Source: Thermodiscus sp.
GTDB taxonomy: Archaea > Thermoproteota > Thermoprotei_A > Sulfolobales > Acidilobaceae
Assembly: GCA_015521175.1 (NCBI GenBank)
Contig: WAOR01000082.1
Span: 1 to 36,480 of the forward strand
Length of the DNA stretch: 36,480 bases
Reading direction: 5' to 3'
The notes under the pieces were generated by a model. It was given only the letters and a program-made list of their open reading frames with translations, had not been told where the DNA came from and searched no databases. A program made the translations under genes and the position numbers. Below are positions 25,986 to 34,376 of the stretch, piece by piece (the first letter of the stretch is position 1; every line of letters starts with the position of its first letter).

Positions 25986-27116
25986 TTACTTCTTTAGGAA
26001 GTATACTGCTCCGGCTATTATTATAATGATTATGATGATTGCTCCGATGATTAGGCCAGTGTTGCTGCCGCCCTTAGCCTGGCCTGCAGTGGTACTGCTT
26101 GTAGCGGCTGGGCTCGTGGTTGCTGGCGCCGAGGATGTAGTGCTTGTGGTACTCGTTGTCGCTGCTGTAGTCGTGGTAGTTGCGTGTACTGTTGCGAGTA
26201 CGTGTAGCTCTAGCCACTGGAACCACTTGATCATGTTAGTCACGAACTTCGGCCCGTCTAGCTTCACGCCATGGTACTCCGGGCTCCATGTGGGCTCGTA
26301 GTCGCCGTAAGGGCTCTCGCCGCTCACAACTATCACGTCCTTCATGTCCTTGTGGTACTCTGCGGCGATGAAGACGAAGGTGAAGTTACCGGCTCCTTTA
26401 CCGTAGTCTAGTGGGTCGTATACGAGTGGGGCAGGCGGGTTGTTGTCTCCGATATAGCTGGTGTTATAGGACCAGGCTATTCTTACTAGGCCTGGGAAGG
26501 TCTCCTTGGTAATGTCGTGAGCTTTCCCGTTCTCGTCTACCCATATGAGTGGAGCGGGGCCGTGGGCCAGTATTGGTCGTGTGATGCCCTGACTGATTAT
26601 GCTCGTGTTGAGTTCTGGCACGTTGTCAGGTTTGACCTGGACAAGCACCCTGTAGAAGGCTCCAGCGTTGTGGATGTCATCGTAGAAGCTCGCGTACTCA
26701 ACCCTGAGCTTGGCTCCTATGTACTGTAGCAGGTCGTTCACGTATTCCTGGGTCTTGTACCCGTTACCATAGTCGCTGTCTCCGGCGACCCAGAGAATGC
26801 GGCCACCGTCCTGTAGCCACTTGGCGATGGCGTCCATCTCGTCTGGCGAGAAAGCTACGGTTGGCTGACCGATTATAAATACGTCAATATTCTTTAGCAT
26901 ATCATAGGTTATAGGCCCTTTGGTAATATTCACCCATTTGACAAAGGTTATGTTACCCTGAATATAGCCGAGGTATTTCTCGCTCTCGCCATGCGAGAGG
27001 TCCACTGCGACTGTAATCTTCTTCGTGGCAGCATGGGCGACGAGTGCGTGGGAGAAGGCTAGTGGAGCGGCGACGAAGAGGGCGATCATTACTATGCCCA
27101 GAATTGCCTTCTTCAT
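25986..27116 (-). CDS. Secreted membrane-anchored protein with GATase1/DUF4350-like ectodomain (start revised to ATG 27116)
   Basis: MKKAILGIVMIALFVAAPLAFSHALVAHA signal; DVFIIGQPTVAFSPDEMDAIAKWLQDGGRILWVAGDSD resembles GATase1-like ectodomains; Thr/Ser/Ala-rich stalk and TM. GGGGGA precedes ATG 27116. Confidence 0.7.
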   Translation of the reverse strand: MKKAILGIVMIALFVAAPLAFSHALVAHAATKKITVAVDLSHGESEKYLGYIQGNITFVKWVNITKGPITYDMLKNIDVFIIGQPTVAFSPDEMDAIAKWLQDGGRILWVAGDSDYGNGYKTQEYVNDLLQYIGAKLRVEYASFYDDIHNAGAFYRVLVQVKPDNVPELNTSIISQGITRPILAHGPAPLIWVDENGKAHDITKETFPGLVRIAWSYNTSYIGDNNPPAPLVYDPLDYGKGAGNFTFVFIAAEYHKDMKDVIVVSGESPYGDYEPTWSPEYHGVKLDGPKFVTNMIKWFQWLELHVLATVHATTTTTAATTSTTSTTSSAPATTSPAATSSTTAGQAKGGSNTGLIIGAIIIIIIIIAGAVYFLKK

Positions 27117-27451
27117 GAGATTCCCCCTGACAGGTTCTCGATTAAACCGGGCCAAACCAATGCCATTTAAAGGATTCCGCCTCGGTAACAGCTATCAATA
27201 CAAATAGCATGAAGGGAGAGAAGTCATACCCTCGCATACCCTACAGCTAGTAATGCCGTGCTTTAACCGGGAAAGAGCCCCTACTTTTAGATAGGCAAAT
27301 GAAATCTCCCATGTAGGCCCACGAGGCGCCAAGCATTTTCGGACTCTGGTAGGATAAGTTTGGGTGAATAGTACTACCAGTGAAGGAGGAGTATTAGCCT
27401 TTGGGACCGCGAAAAAGCGCTTAATCCCTCTCAGGGTACCCGCCTAATTCC

Positions 27452-29110
27452 ATGGTGAGACCGTTGAGGAGCGCTCTGGCTCTGGTACTCCTAGCCCTAC
27501 TCCTAGCATCACCGCTCCTCGTTGCCACGCACGCCAAGGCAGCTACGCAACAATGGCCTTGGGGTAATGCTAAAGAGCCCTTCCCCTGGCTAAGCTATCT
27601 TAAGAGCCTCCCCCACAAGGAGGGAGTGACTCTAGTAATTATCACTAGGCACGAGTCAACGATCCTCGAGAAGACGAGGGAAAAATTCCTAAACTCGCCT
27701 GTTGCAAAGGAGCTAGGAATAAAGAACATTCAGTTCGTCCAGGCCGGCCCCGAGCAGTGGGAAACCTATATTAAGAAAAGCATAGAGAGGGGTAGGCCGA
27801 TCGACGTGGCATGGGGCGGTGGTCCCACACTTTTCAACTATATTGACAGCCTCGGATATCTCGAGCCTATCAACGTGAAGGCGCAGCCAGCCTACTGGGC
27901 CATACTCTACGAGATGTCTAAGATCCCGAAGACTATTGCAGGAGTACCTACCTATAAGAATGGCACAGACGGGTACATCCACTGGATAGGCGCTGCCATT
28001 AGTAGCTTCGGAATCACCGTTAACCACAAGGTTCTCAAAGAATACAACCTGCCCACGCCCGAGACGTGGGCTGACTTAACGAAGCCCATCTACGCCAAGG
28101 AGCTACCAGCCACGCCACTAATAGGTATTGCGGACCCGACAATGAGCACGAGCAACACTAGGATGTACGAGATTGTCCTCCAAGCCTACGGCTGGGACCA
28201 GGGCTGGAAGATACTAACACTAATGGCCGCTAACTCCAAGATCTATGATTCAAGTAGCGGCGTAAGGGACGCAGTAATACTCGGTGACATAGCCGCTGGT
28301 ATAACGATAGACTTCTATGGTTACACCGCTATGCACCAGAACCCAGCTTGCGAGTACATCCTGCCGAAGGGCCTCACAATAGTCAACGCAGACCCAATAG
28401 CGATAATCAAAGGTACCCGCTACCCTGTGCAAGCCGCGGCATTCGTTGCATGGGTACTAAGCGAGTACGGCGGCCAGCAAATATGGCTAGACCCGGACAT
28501 TAACAGGCTACCAATTAATCCTCACGTTTTCAACACTACAATAGGAAAGGAGAGGAAAGACCTACTCCAGGCCTACAAGACAGCTACGACCACCAAGGGA
28601 ATACCATTCAATGAAACACTCGCAAGCTACACTGAGAGGCCAATGCAGTTCTACTTCAAGGCAACCCTAGTCAACGCGCACGACGCTCTCCAAAGGGCCT
28701 GGGCAGCCATCGCTAAGGCATACCTCCAAGGCAAGATCACGAAGGAACAGTTCAACAAGCTCGTAAACCTGTTAACTCAGCCCTTCAAGTTCAAGGACCC
28801 CGTTACTGGTCAAATGGTCACATTCACTAAGGAGTATGCTATAAAGATAAACAAGAAGATCTCCAACCCAAGCATATACCAGGCACTAATGAGCGAGTGG
28901 GAAGACGGTGCCAGGCACAGGTATCAGAACGCCTATCAGGCCCTACAGCAGATACTACAGGGCGGCCAGGCCTCGAGTACGAGCACTACAGGTACTCAAA
29001 CCACCACGCAAGGAAAGGCTAAGGGCGGAACTAGTACGACTGAGCTAGCTATAGCAATAATCGTGATAATAATTATAATTGCTGGAGCCGCAGTGGTACT
29101 AAGAAAGTAG
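27452..29110 (+). CDS. ABC transporter substrate-binding protein (FbpA-like family 1), membrane-anchored
   Basis: Signal peptide; GVTLVIITRHESTILEKTREKF, QFVQAGPEQWETYIKKSIERGRPIDVAWGGGPTLFNY, NADPIAIIKGTRYPVQAAAFVAWVLSEYGGQQIW; Thr-rich linker and C-terminal TM. Confidence 0.88.
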   Translation: MVRPLRSALALVLLALLLASPLLVATHAKAATQQWPWGNAKEPFPWLSYLKSLPHKEGVTLVIITRHESTILEKTREKFLNSPVAKELGIKNIQFVQAGPEQWETYIKKSIERGRPIDVAWGGGPTLFNYIDSLGYLEPINVKAQPAYWAILYEMSKIPKTIAGVPTYKNGTDGYIHWIGAAISSFGITVNHKVLKEYNLPTPETWADLTKPIYAKELPATPLIGIADPTMSTSNTRMYEIVLQAYGWDQGWKILTLMAANSKIYDSSSGVRDAVILGDIAAGITIDFYGYTAMHQNPACEYILPKGLTIVNADPIAIIKGTRYPVQAAAFVAWVLSEYGGQQIWLDPDINRLPINPHVFNTTIGKERKDLLQAYKTATTTKGIPFNETLASYTERPMQFYFKATLVNAHDALQRAWAAIAKAYLQGKITKEQFNKLVNLLTQPFKFKDPVTGQMVTFTKEYAIKINKKISNPSIYQALMSEWEDGARHRYQNAYQALQQILQGGQASSTSTTGTQTTTQGKAKGGTSTTELAIAIIVIIIIIAGAAVVLRK

Positions 29111-29253
29111 GGGGTTGCTAAGAGGCTCCTCACAACTCATTATCCTCCTCCTTTTTAATTCCCCACAGGGCAAAACCAGTCATTATCCGGAGCGAAGCCT
29201 GGAGAAGCCAGGCGCCTCAAAGGGTCACTCACCCTCGGGGTTGGTGAAACATC

Positions 29254-31458
29254 GTGGCTAGCCCTGTCAGGGAGCCGAAGTATAAGGCCAAGCACCTATT
29301 CATACTAGGACTACTAGGAGCCCTAATCTACTATGTAGCCTTCCTTGCAGGCGTGAGAGGCTGGCTCGTAACACTCTCTGGCTGGCTTGTAGCAGGAGTA
29401 CTAGCGCTACTCGTCTACATCGCGGGGCTCGATACGTATAAGATAAAGTATAGCTTCGGCCTCAGCTTCCTAGTAATGATCGCCTACATCTATGATGTAA
29501 TGATCCTCCTGCTACGCCTCCCAGGACTCCCAATGGCTGTGGGCATACTTCTCTTCCCCCTCGTGGTAGTACACATGTCAGCCTACCTGGCTGAGAGAAG
29601 GCGGCGGACTGTCAAGGTGGAGGTAAGGATTCCCTGGCGTAAGAGGTTGAGGATGAGCTTCTTTAAGCTAGACAAGGTTATACTAACATTCCTGATAGTT
29701 GGCTTAACAGTTCTCATCGTGTTCCTTGTAGTCCCGGTCTTAATGATGCTGTGGAACGCTTTCATAACGCCTCCTGGAACACCCTTCTATGAGAACTTCG
29801 TGAGAATATTCACGTCGCCGAGATACGTTAAGACGAATACTGCCGGAGACGTAGCCTGGGCATGGCAGATTGTTGGGGGACGCCGTGTACTTGTCATAGA
29901 CGGCACGAACTATGGGGTACTACTTAATAGCCTCATCAATGCGACAATAGTGACAAGTGTTGCAACACTGTTAGGAATGATCGTGGCATTCGTACTTGCC
30001 CGTTACAAGTTCCCGGGTAAAACCCTCATAAGGCTCCTAGCGGTTATCCCGTTATTCGTGACCCCCTTCATTAACAGCTATGTTATAAAACTCCTCTTCG
30101 GCATGACTGGTCCAATCTCTATGATCACGAGCCACTTATTCGGATTCTTAGTAGATGTTAGGGGGCTTGCAGGCGTAACGGTAGCTCAGATAATGGCTTT
30201 CTACCCGATCGTATACCTCAACGCCTACAGCGCCTTCCTAAGCATAGACCCCAACCTGGAGGAGCAAGCGGAAAACCTGGGAGCTAAGGGCCTCCGCTTA
30301 TTCACGAGCGTTACACTCCCCCTAGCGCTTCCCGGTATAGCGTCGGGCTCCATCATAGTATTCATTTTCAGCCTTGAGGACTTGGGAGCGCCTATAGTCT
30401 TCCAGGAGCGAAACCTTATGAGCTACCAGATCTACAGCAGCTTCACCAGTCAGACGGGTATAGTAAGCCCGGAGATCGCCGCTCTAGGATTCGTAATGTT
30501 ATTTCTAGCAGTCGCCAGCTTCCTTGTCATCAGGAACTATATCGGGATGAGGAGCTACGCTATGATTAGTAGAGGCGGGCGCTGGACCCCGAGAGAGCGT
30601 AAGCTAGGGTGGAAAGGCCTCCTCGTCGTATATCTAGTTCTACTACCCCTAATAGTGTGGACTATGATGCCCCAGCTAGGAGTCATAATGCTCGCTTTTA
30701 ACATGATGAAGCCGACAGAGTTCAGCATTAACCTCCACACGGCGAGCGCCAAGTACTTTCTCGAACTATTTACTAATCCCAACATATTCATGTATATCAG
30801 GAACACGCTCACTTACGCCCTAACAGCGGTGGTAATAGCGATCGTCCTCGCCTTAATGATAGGCTACGCTGTCAGCAGGACGAAGATACGCATACTAACC
30901 TCAACCCTAGACGTGCTGGCAACCATACCCATAGCAATACCAGGCCTGGTAGTCGCCCTAGGCTACTTCTACTTCTTCGCAGACCTCTTCAGCAATACTC
31001 CACTCGATCCTACGAGCGGCCCGACAGTATTCCAGGCATGGGTGGTCCTGATAATTGCCTATACTATTAGGAAGTTGCCCTTCGTGGTGAGGAGCATCTA
31101 CGCCGGTTATAGCCAAGTACACGAGGGCCTCGAGGAGGCGGCGATGAATCTCGGAGCGACGAGGCTTAAGACGATTGCTGGCATAGTCCTACCACTAATA
31201 GTAACCTACATTGTCAGCGGTGCAGTGATAGGCTTCATCTACATAAGCACAGAGGTATCGACGAGCGTCACGATAGGTAGCCTTAGGCCGGATCAAGCGC
31301 CTATGACCTTCTACATGAAGAATATCTATATTGGAGGGCAACTAGCAGGCATCCAGTATGTCGCCGCGATGGGAGTACTCCTTATACTCTTCCAGCTAGC
31401 AGCGATAATGCTGATAATACTAGGGTTGAAGCAGAGCTATGCCTTCATAGGAGCATAG
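29254..31458 (+). CDS. ABC transporter permease, two fused MetI-like domains (FbpB-like)
   Basis: Two EAA loops: EEQAENLGAKGLRLFTSVTLPLALPGI and EGLEEAAMNLGATRLKTIAGIVLPLIV; many TMs; GTG start. Confidence 0.92.
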   Translation: MASPVREPKYKAKHLFILGLLGALIYYVAFLAGVRGWLVTLSGWLVAGVLALLVYIAGLDTYKIKYSFGLSFLVMIAYIYDVMILLLRLPGLPMAVGILLFPLVVVHMSAYLAERRRRTVKVEVRIPWRKRLRMSFFKLDKVILTFLIVGLTVLIVFLVVPVLMMLWNAFITPPGTPFYENFVRIFTSPRYVKTNTAGDVAWAWQIVGGRRVLVIDGTNYGVLLNSLINATIVTSVATLLGMIVAFVLARYKFPGKTLIRLLAVIPLFVTPFINSYVIKLLFGMTGPISMITSHLFGFLVDVRGLAGVTVAQIMAFYPIVYLNAYSAFLSIDPNLEEQAENLGAKGLRLFTSVTLPLALPGIASGSIIVFIFSLEDLGAPIVFQERNLMSYQIYSSFTSQTGIVSPEIAALGFVMLFLAVASFLVIRNYIGMRSYAMISRGGRWTPRERKLGWKGLLVVYLVLLPLIVWTMMPQLGVIMLAFNMMKPTEFSINLHTASAKYFLELFTNPNIFMYIRNTLTYALTAVVIAIVLALMIGYAVSRTKIRILTSTLDVLATIPIAIPGLVVALGYFYFFADLFSNTPLDPTSGPTVFQAWVVLIIAYTIRKLPFVVRSIYAGYSQVHEGLEEAAMNLGATRLKTIAGIVLPLIVTYIVSGAVIGFIYISTEVSTSVTIGSLRPDQAPMTFYMKNIYIGGQLAGIQYVAAMGVLLILFQLAAIMLIILGLKQSYAFIGA

Positions 31459-31500
31459 AGGTGTTCCATAATTTTAATCCTCCAAGTTGGGAGTCGATAC

Positions 31501-31530
31501 ATGGCTGACCCCTGGCAGTTTGACGTGTAG
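31501..31530 (+). CDS. Candidate leader ORF MADPWQFDV (unverified)
   Basis: atggctgacccctggcagtttgacgtgtag; ATG lies about 26 nt after the centre of TATA-like ATTTTAAT (31471-31478). Confidence 0.3.
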   Translation: MADPWQFDV

Positions 31531-31542
31531 GGTGTCTAGCTG

Positions 31543-32613
31543 ATGACTAGGATACGCTTAGATAACGTTACGAAGGTTTTCGGCAACGTGGTAGCAGTAG
31601 ACCACGTATCATTCGAAATCGAGGAGGGAGAATTCTTCACAATCATAGGACCCAGCGGTCACGGAAAGACGACGGTGCTAAGGATTATCGCCGGGTTCGA
31701 GATACCCGAGGAGGGCCACGTCTACTTCGACGATAGAGACGTGACCTTCCTAAAGCCATACGAGCGGGGGACAGCAATGGTATTCCAAAACTACGCCCTA
31801 TGGCCCCACATGACCGTCTACGATAACATAGCATACGGGCTACGCCTCAGGAAAGTACCGGAGGAGGAGATCCGCAAGAAGGTGAGATGGGCTCTCGAGC
31901 TACTTGACCTCGAAGGCACGGAGAACAGGTATCCCTTGCAGTTAAGCGGTGGGCAACAACAGAGGGTAGCGCTCGCGAGAGCCCTAGTAGTAGAGCCAAA
32001 TGTACTCCTACTCGACGAGCCATTGAGTAACTTAGATGCTAAATTGAGGGTAGAGATGAGGGAGGAGTTGAAGAGGCTCCAGAGAAGGCTAGGGATAACA
32101 ACGGTCTATGTAACCCACGACCAGGTTGAAGCGTTGAGCATGAGCGATAGGATAGCAGTCATATATAAGGGTAGGCTCCAGCAGGTTGGAACGCCAGAGG
32201 AGCTCTATTATAGGCCGAGGAACCTCTTCGTTGCAGGCTTCCTGGGCAGGAGCAACATGTTGAAGGCTAGAGTAGTGGGCCACAGAAATGGCTATGCTGA
32301 GGTGGAAGTTGAAGGGATGGGTGTCCGGCTACTAGCGGCGAGCCTTGTAGAGGACGGGGATGGCTACGCTATTATGAGGCCGGAGGGCTTCCGTAAAGCG
32401 TCTCCTACAGACCTGGAGAACGTGTTCGAGGGCAAGGTTGAGACGGTAATGTTCCTAGGTGATAAACGGGAGTTGAAAGTCCGGGTGGGCGAGGCGAGCC
32501 TCGTAGTCTACCTGCCACCCGAGGAGAGGGTAGAGGTCGGAGACAGGCTTAGCTTACATATCCCGCCGGAGAAAATCATGGTTCTACCCGTCAATGGTGG
32601 CGTGAAGGCCTAG
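31543..32613 (+). CDS. ABC transporter ATP-binding protein (FbpC/PotA/MalK-like)
   Basis: GPSGHGKTTVLRIIAGFE, LSGGQQQRVALARAL, VLLLDEPLSNLDAKLR, VTHDQVEALSMSDRIAV, C-terminal TOBE-like region. Confidence 0.96.
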   Translation: MTRIRLDNVTKVFGNVVAVDHVSFEIEEGEFFTIIGPSGHGKTTVLRIIAGFEIPEEGHVYFDDRDVTFLKPYERGTAMVFQNYALWPHMTVYDNIAYGLRLRKVPEEEIRKKVRWALELLDLEGTENRYPLQLSGGQQQRVALARALVVEPNVLLLDEPLSNLDAKLRVEMREELKRLQRRLGITTVYVTHDQVEALSMSDRIAVIYKGRLQQVGTPEELYYRPRNLFVAGFLGRSNMLKARVVGHRNGYAEVEVEGMGVRLLAASLVEDGDGYAIMRPEGFRKASPTDLENVFEGKVETVMFLGDKRELKVRVGEASLVVYLPPEERVEVGDRLSLHIPPEKIMVLPVNGGVKA

Positions 32614-34376
32614 CCTCTTCCCATGACCGCTCTCTCCCTGGCTAGCTGTGAGGAGTAGAGCTGGTAGTAGTACCCATGCTTTCTCAACAGTTCGCCTGGC
32701 GGTCCCTCCTCCACGATTCTGCCATCTCTTATAGCGATGACCTTATCAGCGTGTCTTGTAATTGAGAGCCTGTGTGCTATTATTATGCTAGTTCTCCCCT
32801 CCATTAGTTCTAGCAATGCCCTAGTTACCTTATCCTCGGTCTCGGGGTCGACGCTCGATAGCGCCTCATCGAGGACAACTATATCGGGGTTGCGGAGCAT
32901 AATTCTCGCTATTGATATAAGCTGTCTCTCTCCCACTGATAATAGCTTCCCCGCCTCTCCTGCAGGGGTGTCATAACCCTTTGGAAGCTTCATGATAAAA
33001 TCGTGGACTCCTAGCCTCTTGCACACCTCGATAGCCTCCTCCCTAGAAGCTCTAGGGTTGCCTATCAATAAGTTCTCCATAACGGTTCCAGGGAAGAGGT
33101 AGGGCTCCTGGGGCACATATCCTATACGCCTCCTTACAGCCCTCCTCGATAGCATCCTAGAATCCCGCTTGTCTAGGAGAATTCGGCCTCTAGAGGGGTC
33201 GTAGAAGCGGAGTATGAGGCTGGCGATTGTTGTCTTGCCAGCACCTGTCTCCCCTACAAGTGCCACTTTTAACCCCTTTCTTACTTGGAAGCTGACCCCT
33301 CTGAGAACAGGCCTGCCAGGCTCGTACTCGAACCATACGTCTTGGAACTCTATCCAGCCCTCGAGCCTCTCAACGTTCACGCCCTCGTAATCCTCAATTC
33401 TTTCATCGTCTAGAACCTCGTATATTCTCTCGAGCGCTGCTAGGGCTGATTGAAGACTATCATACATGCTCACAACATTGTTTATGGGCCCCCTAAACCT
33501 CTGAGCATACTGGATGAAGGCAACGACGACTCCGATACTCGTCGCTCCCTGGATGGCAAGGTAGCTTCCATATGTCAGCACGATAATTATGGAGAGGAGG
33601 CTTGCTATGCTCATTAGTGGCCAGAACAGCCCCATGTATACCGCTACCTTCATGTAGGCTCTGGCGGTGTCCATTGCGGCCCCGGAGAACTCTGAGTGCA
33701 CAGCCTTCTCTCCACCGAAGGACCTGATTGTCTCGATCCCGGACACGCTCTCCTCGACGATGCTTGAGAGCCTCGCGATCTTCACTCTCGTCGCGCGGTA
33801 GGACTTGCGCATACGCCCTCCGAAATACTTGGCAACTATGATCATTACGGGTATGCTGGCTAGGACTGCGAGGGTTAGCTTTACATCGAGGAGAAACATC
33901 GCCGCCACGATCCCCGCAACCGTTAGAATGTTCGCAAGGCCTCCCAAGAGGCCGGTGACTAGTATCTCGTTCACCATGCTCGTATCATTTATAATCCTCG
34001 ATACGAGGTCCCCCGTGCTCTTCTCCTTGTAAAAGTCAAGGTGGGCGTGGAGGACCTTTTCGAATAGTCTAGCCCTCAGCTCCCGTAGCACCTGCTGGCC
34101 GAACACTTGTGTATAGTAGAATTGGAGCGTGTTGAAGAGCCATTGTCCTGTTAGGGCTAGAAGGTAGAGGCTGGCCACGAGCCAGAGGCCTTCGAACCTG
34201 TGCTTTAGAATGTACTGGTCTATGGCTACTTTGAGAATGTAGGGTGAGGCTAGGGTTGCAAGCGTGGCTCCAACTATGGATAGCGAGGATAATAGGAGGA
34301 GGCGCTTGTGAACAAGCGCTTCCGATAGGAACCGCCTCGTGAGGGCTAGGGTAGAGTACTCTCTACGCGCCGCCAT
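32610..34376 (-). CDS. ABC exporter half-transporter (TMD-NBD) with canonical Walker B/H-loop and variant signature (start revised to ATG 34376)
   Basis: GETGAGKTT, YVPQEPYLF, LSVGERQLISIARIML, IVVLDEALSSVD, IIIAHRLS; ATG 34376 (MAARREYS) follows GGGGGAGAAGAAGGA and overlaps the upstream gene by 14 bp. Confidence 0.94.
   Translation of the reverse strand: MAARREYSTLALTRRFLSEALVHKRLLLLSSLSIVGATLATLASPYILKVAIDQYILKHRFEGLWLVASLYLLALTGQWLFNTLQFYYTQVFGQQVLRELRARLFEKVLHAHLDFYKEKSTGDLVSRIINDTSMVNEILVTGLLGGLANILTVAGIVAAMFLLDVKLTLAVLASIPVMIIVAKYFGGRMRKSYRATRVKIARLSSIVEESVSGIETIRSFGGEKAVHSEFSGAAMDTARAYMKVAVYMGLFWPLMSIASLLSIIIVLTYGSYLAIQGATSIGVVVAFIQYAQRFRGPINNVVSMYDSLQSALAALERIYEVLDDERIEDYEGVNVERLEGWIEFQDVWFEYEPGRPVLRGVSFQVRKGLKVALVGETGAGKTTIASLILRFYDPSRGRILLDKRDSRMLSRRAVRRRIGYVPQEPYLFPGTVMENLLIGNPRASREEAIEVCKRLGVHDFIMKLPKGYDTPAGEAGKLLSVGERQLISIARIMLRNPDIVVLDEALSSVDPETEDKVTRALLELMEGRTSIIIAHRLSITRHADKVIAIRDGRIVEEGPPGELLRKHGYYYQLYSSQLARERAVMGRG

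Noticed and set aside
26010-26050. Microsatellite-like attattataatgattatgatgatt
   Set aside because: It encodes the poly-Ile transmembrane helix of the surface protein; repeat structure follows from Ile codons.
26086-26200. Repetitive gtggt/gctgg tract as possible repeat or CRISPR remnant
   Set aside because: It is the Thr/Ser/Ala-rich stalk coding region on the minus strand (similarly 23890-23990); no regular repeat-spacer structure.
31535-31550. CTGATGA resembling a C box of a C/D guide RNA
   Set aside because: No paired D/D'/C' boxes within the required distance; it overlaps the ATPase start codon.
31651-31690. Walker A variant GPSGHGKTT as evidence of a defective ATPase
   Set aside because: The substituted position is a variable residue of GxxGxGK[ST]; signature, Walker B and H-loop are intact.
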